A stretch of DNA of 7,449 nt from NCBI GenBank assembly GCA_016929795.1, contig JAFGIA010000355.1, forward strand, positions 1 through 7,449. The letters are read 5' to 3'. Positions 1 through 5,072 of this stretch are shown one piece after another; positions within the stretch are counted from its first letter, which is position 1, and each line of letters starts with the position of its first letter. Source of the stretch: Anaerolineae bacterium (GTDB lineage: Bacteria; Chloroflexota; Anaerolineae; JAAYZQ01). The notes beneath the pieces are model-generated. The model searched no databases and was not told the DNA's origin. It worked only from the letters and a program-made list of their open reading frames with translations. Position numbers and translations under genes: made by a program.

Positions 1-1131
1 ACGCACCAGCCCGAGATCTGGGAGCGCACGCATAAATATCTTCTCCTGTCCGGCTATCTGGCGTTCCGATTGACAGGCCGGTTCGTCGACTCGGTGGGCG
101 CGCAGGTGGCATATATCCCGTTCGACTACAAGAAGCTCCATTGGGCGTCTGCTCGAGATTGGAAGTGGCAGGCGCTGCCGATGGATCCGGCGATTCTACC
201 CGAATTGGTGCCGCCGGCCGGGATCCTGGGCGAGATTACGCGCGAGGCCGCCGAGGCGACTGGCATCCCTGCCGGCTTGCCCCTCGTCGCCGCCGCGGCC
301 GACAAGGCGTGCGAGGTGATCGGGGCCGGCTGCCTGGAGCCGCACATCGGGTGCATCAGCTATGGCACCACGGCCACGATCAACACTACCCACCAGAAGT
401 ATATCGAGGTGATTCCCCTCATCCCACCCTACCCCGCCGCCGTCCCCGAGCGCTACAGCCTGGAGATCCAGATCTTTCGCGGCTTTTGGATGGTGAGCTG
501 GTTCAAGCACGAGTTTGCGCACAAGGAGCAGCGCCTGGCGGCAGAGCGAGGCGTGAAGGCCGAAGAGTTGTTCGATGCTCTCGTCGACGCGGTGCCGCCG
601 GGCGCGATGGGACTCACCCTCCAGCCTTACTGGTCGCCGGGGCTCAAGGTCCCGGGGCCGGAGGCCAAAGGGGCGATCATTGGTTTTGGAGATGTGCACA
701 CGCGTGCACACCTCTATCGCGCCATCCTGGAGGGGTTGGCCTACGCGCTGCGGGAGGGAAAAGAGCGCACGGAGCGGCGCAGCCACGTGCCGATCACCGA
801 GCTGAGGGTGGCCGGCGGGGGATCGCAGAGCGGAGCGGCCCTGCAGGTGACGGCCGACGTGTTTGGGCTGCCCGCCTCGCGGCCGCACACATACGAGGCG
901 TCGGGGTTGGGGGCGGCGATCGACGCGGCGGTGGGGTTGGGGCTGCACCCCGACTTTGGCACGGCGGTGCGCGAAATGACCCGTGTGCGGGATACCTTTG
1001 AGCCGGACGCGCGAAACCGCGAGATCTATGACGCGCTCTATGAGCGAGTGTACAAAAAGATGTATGGGCGGCTCCAGTCGTTGTACGAGGAGATCCGCGA
1101 GATTGCGGGCTATCCGGCTCGAGTGGGATAA
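1..1131 (+). CDS. FGGY-family carbohydrate kinase, 5'-truncated by the window edge
   Basis: The reading frame is open from base 1 and ends at TAA 1129-1131, giving 376 residues. FGGY kinases usually have about 480-530, so roughly 110-150 N-terminal residues lie outside; the ATG-less open frame before base 70 reads smoothly into the family ([17 protein letters not shown]). These enzymes phosphorylate sugars or polyols with ATP in the cytoplasm. Visible landmarks, numbered from the first in-window codon: [14 protein letters not shown] with the probable catalytic-base Asp at 101; the phosphate-binding GTTATIN at about 122-128; the second FGGY signature region [20 protein letters not shown]; and the adenosine-binding AGGGSQSG at about 271-278. 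The C-terminus ([20 protein letters not shown]) is the usual helical tail. The substrate cannot be told from this part; xylulose, ribulose or another polyol are all possible. The gene is convergent with the signalling gene, stop to stop across 11 bp with no terminator hairpin. Family certain, substrate unknown. Confidence 0.92.
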   Translation, partial: THQPEIWERTHKYLLLSGYLAFRLTGRFVDSVGAQVAYIPFDYKKLHWASARDWKWQALPMDPAILPELVPPAGILGEITREAAEATGIPAGLPLVAAAADKACEVIGAGCLEPHIGCISYGTTATINTTHQKYIEVIPLIPPYPAAVPERYSLEIQIFRGFWMVSWFKHEFAHKEQRLAAERGVKAEELFDALVDAVPPGAMGLTLQPYWSPGLKVPGPEAKGAIIGFGDVHTRAHLYRAILEGLAYALREGKERTERRSHVPITELRVAGGGSQSGAALQVTADVFGLPASRPHTYEASGLGAAIDAAVGLGLHPDFGTAVREMTRVRDTFEPDARNREIYDALYERVYKKMYGRLQSLYEEIREIAGYPARVG

Positions 1132-1142
1132 GCTGGGGGGCG

Positions 1143-2420
1143 CTAGTCGACGGCCGTGAGGAGGTTGTCGAGCTCGGGGTACTCGCCGCGGATCTGCTGG
1201 ACACGGTCGCGCACCTGGTCTTCGATGTCGATCATCTGGATGTCGCCCACGTAGGTGGTGGTGCGCGGGGAGGCGAGGCGCTGCAAGATGCTGATCACGG
1301 CCGTGATCTCTTTGATATTCATCTCGATCAACTGCAGGTTGCGCCTCAACGCCTCGGTGTCGCTCAATTCGCCCTGCTCGTTCCTGGTCGACAGCTCGTA
1401 CGTGCTCAGGTTGATGGCGGTCAGGGGGTTCATGATATAGTGCGATAGTGTGACAATCATCTGCTTGACCGTCTCGATTCTGGCCAGTTCCTTTTCCGAC
1501 TCGTACAGGCGGGCGTTTTCAATGGCAATGGCCACATAGCTCGCCAGCGACGTAAGGAGGCGGGCATCGTCCTTGGTGAACATCTGCCCACCTATCTTGT
1601 CGGTGACGCCCAACACGCCGAGCGGCCGATCCTGGATATAGAGCGGTACGTAGAGGAGTGACCGAACGAGGTAATCGGTCTTGAGCTTGATCGAGAAGTC
1701 GCTGCTGCCGGCAGTCAAAAAGAGGGGTTGGCCCGTCTCGATCGCCTTGCGCAGCGGGCTGGTGCTGTACCGGATCCGCAAGTTGATGGGCCGGCTGCGG
1801 TCAACACCGTGATGGGCGTTCAGCACGAGGGTATCTTCTTTGTCGTCGAGAAGGAGCAGAGAGCTTTCACGGGCATCGCTGAAATAACACGCGGCCTCTA
1901 CGACACGGTCGAGCACCTTTTCCAGCTCTAACACCGAAGTCACCGACTGGCCAATGGCCTGGAGAGTCGTCAGCTCCAGGAGCTGCTGCTCCATCTGCCT
2001 GTTGGCCTGTGCGAGCTGCTCCGAAATTCGCTCCTTCTCACGCCGCAGCCGGTCCTCGGCCAGTGCGCGTTCAATGGCCTCCAGCGTCTCGGGCACGCGA
2101 AAGGGCTTGGGGATGTAATCGCGGATGCCAAGGCGGAAGGCCTGGACTGCAACGTTCTCGGAGCCATAGATTGTCATCAGGACAACAGGGGCTTTGTTTC
2201 CTCGCTCGCGCAGTGCCTGGAGCACCTGGTAGCCTGTAAGCTGGGGCAGGTTCCAGTCGAGCATGACCAGATCAGGGCGGTCTTGCAGCGCCATCCGCAA
2301 TCCATCCCTGCCATTGTAGGCGTAGATGGTCCGATAGCCGCGCGATTTGAGGACATCCGAGAGTGCTGCCACAATCTCTTTGTTATCGTCGACGATCAGG
2401 ATTGTCTCCTGCTCCATCAT
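1143..2420 (-). CDS. Response regulator with GAF domain and histidine-kinase-like dimerisation domain, no ATPase domain
   Basis: This 425-residue cytoplasmic signalling protein shows no membrane segment. Residues 5-120 are a CheY-like receiver: acidic pair D11-D12, phospho-acceptor D55 (VMLDWNLP), T83 and K105 (IPKPF). Residues about 121-152 form a charged coiled-coil linker (DRLRREKERISEQLAQANRQ). Residues about 155-303 read as a GAF sensor domain (YVPLYIQDRPLGVLGV, ASYVAIAIENARLYE). Residues about 312-384 resemble a HisKA two-helix dimerisation domain with H327 in LSHYIMNPLTAI. The usual acidic residue after the His is Tyr here, while Asn sits at H+4. No N, G1 or G2 box of an ATPase domain follows; the protein ends 40 residues later. 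It may therefore relay or remove phosphate, or act as a scaffold. Start: tandem ATGs at 2418-2420 and 2415-2417; AAGGA on the minus strand lies 5 nt before the first and 8 nt before the second, so the second is equally likely. Confidence 0.9.
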   Translation of the reverse strand: MMEQETILIVDDNKEIVAALSDVLKSRGYRTIYAYNGRDGLRMALQDRPDLVMLDWNLPQLTGYQVLQALRERGNKAPVVLMTIYGSENVAVQAFRLGIRDYIPKPFRVPETLEAIERALAEDRLRREKERISEQLAQANRQMEQQLLELTTLQAIGQSVTSVLELEKVLDRVVEAACYFSDARESSLLLLDDKEDTLVLNAHHGVDRSRPINLRIRYSTSPLRKAIETGQPLFLTAGSSDFSIKLKTDYLVRSLLYVPLYIQDRPLGVLGVTDKIGGQMFTKDDARLLTSLASYVAIAIENARLYESEKELARIETVKQMIVTLSHYIMNPLTAINLSTYELSTRNEQGELSDTEALRRNLQLIEMNIKEITAVISILQRLASPRTTTYVGDIQMIDIEDQVRDRVQQIRGEYPELDNLLTAVD

Positions 2421-2466
2421 GGTTTTCCTTAACTTGTGGTCTGGCTAGAGCATCCAGGAAATCAGT

Positions 2467-2472
2467 ATTCTA
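2467..2472 (-). promoter_or_regulatory. Possible -10 element for the signalling gene
   Basis: Read on the minus strand this is TAGAAT, five of six matches to the -10 consensus, about 45 bp upstream of the start codon. The hexamer 17 bp further upstream (GTGTTC on the minus strand) is a poor -35, so the call is weak. The region 2421-2532 otherwise holds no gene that I can support. Confidence 0.3.
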
Positions 2473-2485
2473 TGACAGCCAAGGC

Positions 2486-2504
2486 GCTCGAACACCTGTC
2501 GAGC
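2486..2504. repeat. Inverted repeat in the divergent intergenic region, possible operator
   Basis: GCTCGA at 2486-2491 is matched by TCGAGC at 2499-2504 with a 7-bp spacer. It lies between the two divergent promoter candidates, about 29 bp upstream of the + strand -35 element, a position where a dimeric regulator could affect both genes. One half (CGAACACCTG) faintly resembles a Gram-positive LexA box but the other half does not fit. No partner regulator is visible. Confidence 0.3.
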
Positions 2505-2532
2505 AACTCTAGTTTATCACATAGTGCCCGAT

Positions 2533-2561
2533 TTGACAAAACCAGCGTCTTGTGGAATAAT
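2533..2561 (+). promoter_or_regulatory. Strong sigma-70-type promoter of the leader RNA / AIR-synthase-like gene
   Basis: TTGACA (2533-2538) is a perfect -35 element. After a 17-bp spacer comes AATAAT (2556-2561), five of six matches to the -10 consensus, preceded by TG at 2553-2554 in the extended -10 position. Transcription would start near 2567-2569, giving a leader of about 235 nt before the start codon at 2803. This is the best promoter match in the window and the only convincing one upstream of the AIR-synthase-like gene. Confidence 0.75.
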
Positions 2562-2572
2562 AGGGGGCGTAG

Positions 2573-2621
2573 TGAGGTGGCTGAAGACAGCCAAAGCCTG
2601 GTCGCCAGGCTCAGAGCCTCG
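2573..2621 (+). promoter_or_regulatory. Three-way junction at the 5' end of the leader RNA
   Basis: A closing helix GAGG/CCTC (2574-2577 with 2617-2620, plus a T-G wobble outside) encloses two tight hairpins. The first is TGGCTG/CAGCCA (2578-2583 with 2588-2593, loop AAGA). The second is AGCCTGG/CCAGGCT (2595-2601 with 2605-2611, loop TCG). The first hairpin stacks directly on the closing helix and one base separates the two hairpins. The shape is aptamer-like, but I do not recognise it as a known class. Confidence 0.45.
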
Positions 2622-2675
2622 GGGAAGCGTTATCATATCTATTATGAGCTATCCTATGAAGGGGAGGTGATGCGA

Positions 2676-2729
2676 ATGGACTGTAGTAGTAACACCTGCG
2701 CCGTAGCATCACCTCAGTTTGTTTCCTGA
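2676..2729 (+). CDS. Putative 17-residue leader peptide
   Basis: The ORF reads MDCSSNTCAVASPQFVS and ends at TGA 2727-2729. It is preceded by GGAGGTGA (2663-2670), an eight-base perfect complement to the 3' end of 16S rRNA, with 8 nt between GGAGG and the ATG, which is ideal. An in-frame ATG at 2670 would add MR but sits only 2 nt from GGAGG, so 2676 is preferred. The peptide holds two Cys (codons 3 and 8) and four Ser in 17 residues, including Cys-Ser-Ser in succession. The second half of the ORF forms the 5' arm of a hairpin (2698-2740) whose 3' arm lies just beyond the stop codon, the arrangement seen in ribosome-dependent attenuators. An eight-codon ORF (ATG 2644) ends in a TGATG overlap with the 2670 ATG but lacks its own Shine-Dalgarno. 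Translation is inferred, not proven; the peptide may have no function beyond regulation. Confidence 0.5.
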   Translation: MDCSSNTCAVASPQFVS

Positions 2730-2740
2730 GGCTACGGCGC
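2698..2740 (+). promoter_or_regulatory. Hairpin overlapping the leader ORF stop, competing with a Shine-Dalgarno-masking helix
   Basis: GCGCCGTAGC (2698-2707) pairs perfectly with GCTACGGCGC (2731-2740), and CTCAG (2713-2717) pairs with CTGAG (2726-2730) inside, leaving ATCAC bulged. GCATCACCTC (2706-2715) can instead pair perfectly over 10 bp with GAGGTGATGC (2664-2673), which covers most of the leader ORF Shine-Dalgarno. The two helices cross and share bases, so they should exclude each other. Confidence 0.6.
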
Positions 2741-2749
2741 AAAACAGCG

Positions 2750-2784
2750 GAGAGCCTCCTCTTACGAGGAGGCTCTCTATTTTT
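2750..2784 (+). terminator. Intrinsic terminator in front of the AIR-synthase-like gene
   Basis: A perfect 12-bp stem (2750-2761 with 2766-2777), extended by a G-T wobble, with a TTAC loop, is followed by TATTTTT (2778-2784). The gene's Shine-Dalgarno begins about 9 nt later and its ATG is at 2803, so the terminator lies inside the gene's own leader. This supports conditional read-through. Confidence 0.85.
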
Positions 2785-2802
2785 GGAAAAAATAAGGGTC
2801 GC

Positions 2803-3831
2803 ATGGCGGAAAGATTGTTAGGGACGGGCAAGCTGCCGTTGGACCTGTTGCACACGTTGTTGACGCGCCACAGCCGGCCGAACTCGAGGCTCGTAGTGGG
2901 GCCACAGGTGGGCGAGGATGCGGCCGTGATCGATATGGGGGGCCACTACCTGGTGGCCAAGTCGGATCCGATCACTTTTGCGACGGATGAGATCGGTTGG
3001 TATGTGGTGCATGTGAACGCCAACGATCTTGCGGCTATGGGGGCCACGCCGCGCTGGTTCCTCCTGACGCTGCTGTTGCCAGAGGGGCGGACTAACCAGG
3101 CCCTCGTCGAAGAGATTTTCGATCAGGTGAGCGCAGCGTGTGATTCGCTGGGTGCGGTGTTGAGTGGCGGTCACACGGAAGTGACGTACGACCTCGACCG
3201 CCCCATTGCCATCGGCGTGATGTTGGGCGAAGTCGAAAAGGAGGCGCTGGTGCGCACCGCCGGCGCCCAGGCGGGTGACGCGGTGATCCTGACGAAGGGG
3301 ATTGCGATTGAGGGCACGGCGGTGCTCGCCCGCGAGGCAGGGGATCTGCTCGCTGCGCGGGTAGGAGCGTCGTCTGTCGCACAGGGGCGCCGCTTTCTGA
3401 AAGAGCCGGGGATCAGCGTTGTGCGCGATGCCGAGATTATGCAACGTGTCGCAGAGGTGCACGCCATGCACGATCCGACGGAAGGGGGGTTGGCGACAGG
3501 GTTGTGGGAGGTGGCTCGCGCATCGGGCAGGGGAATCGCCATTGAGCTGGACCGGGTGCCGGTGTTTCCCGAGACGGCGGCATTTTGTGCAGCGCTGGGC
3601 CTCGACCCGCTGGGGCTCATTGCGTCCGGCGCTCTCGTCGCCACAGTGCCAGATCAAGATGCAGGCGCGGTGGTGGATGCCCTCGCGGCGCAGGGTATTG
3701 CCGCAACCCAAATCGGGCGCGTGGCCGATGGGCCGCCTGTGGTGGAAGCGATCACGGCACGGGGGCGCACGCGCCTGCCAGTTTTCGAGCAGGACGAGCT
3801 TGCGCGCTGGTTCGCGCAAAGGGCGCTGTGA
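2803..3831 (+). CDS. AIR-synthase-family (HypE-like) protein of unknown function
   Basis: The protein has 342 residues. The start at ATG 2803 is preferred because TAAGGG (2793-2798) precedes it by 4 nt; the open frame runs back to 2719 but that part lies within the terminator. It belongs to the PurM/AIR-synthase fold family of ATP-using enzymes (PurM, PurL, ThiL, SelD, HypE). Visible motifs: GEDAAVI 37-43, KSDPITFAT 53-61, HVNANDLAAMGA 70-81, GGHTEVT 122-128, LTKGIAIEGTAVLA 163-176, HDPTEGGLATGLWEV 223-237 and GLIASGALVATV 271-282. These are closest to HypE. However, true HypE ends in Pro-Arg-Ile/Val-Cys, whose Cys carries the carbamoyl group for [NiFe]-hydrogenase; this protein ends in FAQRAL with no terminal Cys. 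It is therefore probably not a hydrogenase maturation factor, and no hyp genes are nearby. The reaction is unknown. Expression appears to depend on read-through of the terminator at 2750-2784. Confidence 0.9.
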   Translation: MAERLLGTGKLPLDLLHTLLTRHSRPNSRLVVGPQVGEDAAVIDMGGHYLVAKSDPITFATDEIGWYVVHVNANDLAAMGATPRWFLLTLLLPEGRTNQALVEEIFDQVSAACDSLGAVLSGGHTEVTYDLDRPIAIGVMLGEVEKEALVRTAGAQAGDAVILTKGIAIEGTAVLAREAGDLLAARVGASSVAQGRRFLKEPGISVVRDAEIMQRVAEVHAMHDPTEGGLATGLWEVARASGRGIAIELDRVPVFPETAAFCAALGLDPLGLIASGALVATVPDQDAGAVVDALAAQGIAATQIGRVADGPPVVEAITARGRTRLPVFEQDELARWFAQRAL

Positions 3832-3882
3832 GGCCCGAGCTGTGGGCGGGCTGCTGCACAGTGCGGATGGCTCGAGTGGGCC
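3832..3882 (+). other. Imperfect hairpin directly after the AIR-synthase-like gene
   Basis: Immediately after the stop codon, GGCCC (3832-3836) can pair with GGGCC (3878-3882) and GAGC (3837-3840) with GCTC (3870-3873), with CTGTG/CACAG (3840-3844, 3857-3861) as a rival inner pairing. No T-run follows, so it is not a standard intrinsic terminator; it might protect the 3' end of the mRNA. Confidence 0.3.
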
Positions 3883-3923
3883 ATGGCAGGACCGGGGAAA
3901 GGGTGCCTTGGAGCAGAGGCAAT

Positions 3924-3952
3924 TTGACTTTTCGCGCCGGCTATGCTAAAGT
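3924..3952 (+). promoter_or_regulatory. Probable promoter of the str operon
   Basis: TTGACT (3924-3929), a 17-bp spacer, then TAAAGT (3947-3952) preceded by TG at 3944-3945 in the extended -10 position. Transcription would begin near 3959, giving an rpsL leader of about 200 nt. It is the best match in the 325-bp gap before rpsL. Confidence 0.55.
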
Positions 3953-3969
3953 TGGCTTTTGCGAATTAC

Positions 3970-3998
3970 TTGTCCAGTTGTGCTATTGTCATTTGAAT
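3970..3998 (+). promoter_or_regulatory. Second, weaker promoter candidate for the str operon
   Basis: TTGTCC (3970-3975), a 17-bp spacer, then TTGAAT (3993-3998), each four of six matches to consensus. An alternative extended -10 (TG then TATTGT, 3984-3989) overlaps it. Tandem promoters are usual for ribosomal protein operons, but this one could be chance in an AT-richer stretch. Confidence 0.3.
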
Positions 3999-4019
3999 TG
4001 AGTTGACGATTGTTGTCGG

Positions 4020-4053
4020 AGAGGCCATCGCGGCCATTCAGCGGTGGCCCTCT
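4020..4053 (+). promoter_or_regulatory. Bulged hairpin in the rpsL leader
   Basis: AGAGG (4020-4024) pairs with CCTCT (4049-4053) and CCATCGC (4025-4031) pairs with GCGGTGG (4041-4047, one wobble). C4048 is bulged and the loop is nine bases (GGCCATTCA). That gives 12 pairs with no T-run afterwards, so it reads as a leader structure rather than a terminator. It could be a target for ribosomal-protein feedback or only an mRNA-stabilising stem. Confidence 0.5.
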
Positions 4054-4091
4054 ATATGCATAAACGATAGCCAGGCAGAAGCGAGAGGCGG

Positions 4092-4120
4092 CTCGACGGC
4101 CGTCGAGAAGAATCGAGAAG
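4092..4120. repeat. 16-bp palindrome plus direct repeat in the rpsL leader
   Basis: CTCGACGGCCGTCGAG (4092-4107) is a perfect palindrome. Its right edge begins a direct repeat: TCGAGAAG at 4103-4110 and again at 4113-4120, separated by AA. In RNA, CTCGA (4092-4096) could pair with either TCGAG copy (4103-4107 or 4113-4117), giving two alternative hairpins 37-50 nt before the TTG start. It could also serve as a DNA operator. Confidence 0.5.
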
Positions 4121-4156
4121 CTGGAAAGATCATCAAAGGGCAAAGGGAGGAATATC

Positions 4157-4582
4157 TTGCCTACCATTAATCAGTTGGTGAGGAAAGGGCGAACGCCCAA
4201 ACCGAAAAAGGAAAAGGCTCCGGCTCTGCGATACACGTCGAATGCTCTGAAGGGCAGGACGACACGGCAGAGGAGGGGGAACCCGCAGAAGCGGGGTGTG
4301 TGCACCCAAGTGCGCACCATGACGCCCAAGAAGCCGAACTCGGCGCTGCGCAAGATCGCACGCGTGCGGTTGACGAACGGTATCGAAGTGACTGCCTATA
4401 TCCCTGGCGAGGGCCATGGGCTGCAGGAGCACTCGGTGGTGCTCGTGCGCGGGGGGCGTGTGAAGGACCTGCCCGGCGTGCGGTATCACATCGTTCGTGG
4501 GGCGCTCGACTCTGGGGGTGTGGAGAACCGCAAGCGTGGTCGCTCCAAGTATGGCACCAAGCGTCCAAAACGTGCCGGCTAA
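4157..4582 (+). CDS. rpsL: 30S ribosomal protein S12
   Basis: S12 is part of the 30S decoding centre and helps check codon-anticodon pairing. The 141 residues begin [12 protein letters not shown] and hold the family core: [10 protein letters not shown] (43-52), [11 protein letters not shown] (56-66), [31 protein letters not shown] and the [10 protein letters not shown] tail. K58 and K103 match E. coli K43 and K88, so the known streptomycin-resistance positions are wild type; D104 matches the Asp that RimO methylthiolates. The protein is longer than E. coli S12 (124) because of a net 15-residue insert at about 26-41 ([18 protein letters not shown] region), which I believe occurs in Chloroflexota S12. 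The start is TTG at 4157: it gives the canonical MPTINQ N-terminus, and GGGAGG (4145-4150) lies 6 nt upstream. First gene of the operon, with a long structured leader. rpsG follows after 19 bp. Confidence 0.97.
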   Translation: MPTINQLVRKGRTPKPKKEKAPALRYTSNALKGRTTRQRRGNPQKRGVCTQVRTMTPKKPNSALRKIARVRLTNGIEVTAYIPGEGHGLQEHSVVLVRGGRVKDLPGVRYHIVRGALDSGGVENRKRGRSKYGTKRPKRAG

Positions 4583-4601
4583 GAGTTAGGAGAAACAAGA
4601 G

Positions 4602-5072
4602 ATGTCAAGACGAAATCGCCCGCCCAAGCGAGAGATCGAGCCCGATATCAAGTATAGTAGTGTCATGGTCTCGCGCTTTATTAACAAGCTAATGAGGGAT
4701 GGAAAAAAGAGCACGGCGCAGTCGGTCTTTTACGATGCCCTCGACCTCGTCGAGCAGCGCGCCAAGAGGTCCGGACTCGAAGTGTTCGAACAGGCCATCA
4801 GGAATGTGACGCCGATCCTGGAAGTCAAGCCCCGCCGCGTCGGCGGTGCCACCTACCAGGTTCCCGTCGAGGTGCGCCCCGAGCGCCGCGTGTCGCTGGC
4901 CGTGCGCTGGCTCGTGGATACAGCCCGTCGCCGGCCTGGCAAGAGCATGGCGGAGAAGCTGGCTAACGAGCTGCTGGATGCGGCCAACAATACAGGTGCT
5001 ACCGTCAAAAAGCGTGAAGACACGCACCGCATGGCCGAAGCGAACCGCGCGTTTGCGCATTACCGGTGGTAA
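4602..5072 (+). CDS. rpsG: 30S ribosomal protein S7
   Basis: S7 starts assembly of the 30S head by binding the 3' domain of 16S rRNA and sits near the E site. The 156 residues are the normal length. Visible features: basic N-terminus [10 protein letters not shown], the [15 protein letters not shown] helix, the rRNA-binding [16 protein letters not shown] loop (76-91), [15 protein letters not shown], and the usual C-terminus [15 protein letters not shown] at 4588-4592 lies 9 nt before ATG 4602. In E. coli S7 represses its operon by binding the rpsL-rpsG gap; here that gap is only 19 bp, leaving little room for such a site. The stop codon TAA (5070-5072) forms the first three bases of a 50-bp perfect palindrome that separates rpsG from fusA. 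Confidence 0.98.
   Translation: MSRRNRPPKREIEPDIKYSSVMVSRFINKLMRDGKKSTAQSVFYDALDLVEQRAKRSGLEVFEQAIRNVTPILEVKPRRVGGATYQVPVEVRPERRVSLAVRWLVDTARRRPGKSMAEKLANELLDAANNTGATVKKREDTHRMAEANRAFAHYRW

Larger units (their letters stand above)
2568..2784 (+). ncRNA. Structured leader RNA ending in an intrinsic terminator (putative attenuator or small RNA)
   Basis: Between the predicted start site near 2568 and the terminator T-run at 2784 lie about 217 nt dense in helices. From 5' to 3': a compact three-way junction (2573-2621); a 5-bp hairpin TCATA/TATGA (2633-2647); a 17-codon ORF with a strong Shine-Dalgarno (2676-2729); a 10+5 bp hairpin overlapping that ORF (2698-2740); and a 12-bp terminator (2750-2784). 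AGAGCCTC at 2613-2620 duplicates the start of the terminator 5' arm (2751-2758), so it could pair with the terminator 3' arm. GAGGCT at 2728-2733 could pair with AGCCTC at 2753-2758. The downstream gene has no other recognisable promoter, so cis-attenuation fits best. A free-standing small RNA is the alternative. I could not match it to a riboswitch, T-box, 6S, SRP or tmRNA pattern. Confidence 0.6.

Noticed and set aside
141..1001. Long overlapping ORFs inside the sugar kinase, on both strands
   Set aside because: They are Arg/Ala/Gly-rich shadow frames of a GC-rich gene with clear family motifs in its own frame.
1132..1142. Terminator between the convergent sugar kinase and signalling genes
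   Set aside because: The 11-bp gap and flanking coding ends show no stable hairpin with a T-run on either strand.
2488..2503. Possible LexA/SOS box in the divergent region
   Set aside because: Only one half (CGAAC) fits the Gram-positive consensus; the other half lacks GTTC. Kept only as a generic inverted repeat.
2644..2670. Eight-codon ORF (MSYPMKGR) ending in a TGATG overlap with the ATG at 2670
   Set aside because: The overlap would suit translational coupling, but there is no Shine-Dalgarno before ATG 2644 and the ORF is too short to judge.
2436..2729. A 97-codon + strand ORF spanning the promoter and leader
   Set aside because: Its first 80 codons run through the promoter, junction and hairpins with no Shine-Dalgarno and no recognisable protein. 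Only the last 17 codons have a ribosome binding site and were kept.
2568..2784. Known RNA classes: T-box, cobalamin, TPP, c-di-GMP-I or fluoride riboswitch, 6S, SRP RNA, tmRNA
   Set aside because: None of the conserved words I know for these classes (for example TGGNACCGCG of T-boxes or the SRP GGAA-loop core) is present. A covariance search could overturn this.
2719..2802. Longer start for the AIR-synthase-like protein
   Set aside because: The extra 28 codons are encoded by the terminator hairpin and its T-run; ATG 2803 has its own Shine-Dalgarno and begins the family homology.
3419..4001. ORFs running from the AIR-synthase-like gene into the gap before rpsL
   Set aside because: They begin inside the real gene in other frames, have low-complexity composition and no ribosome binding site.
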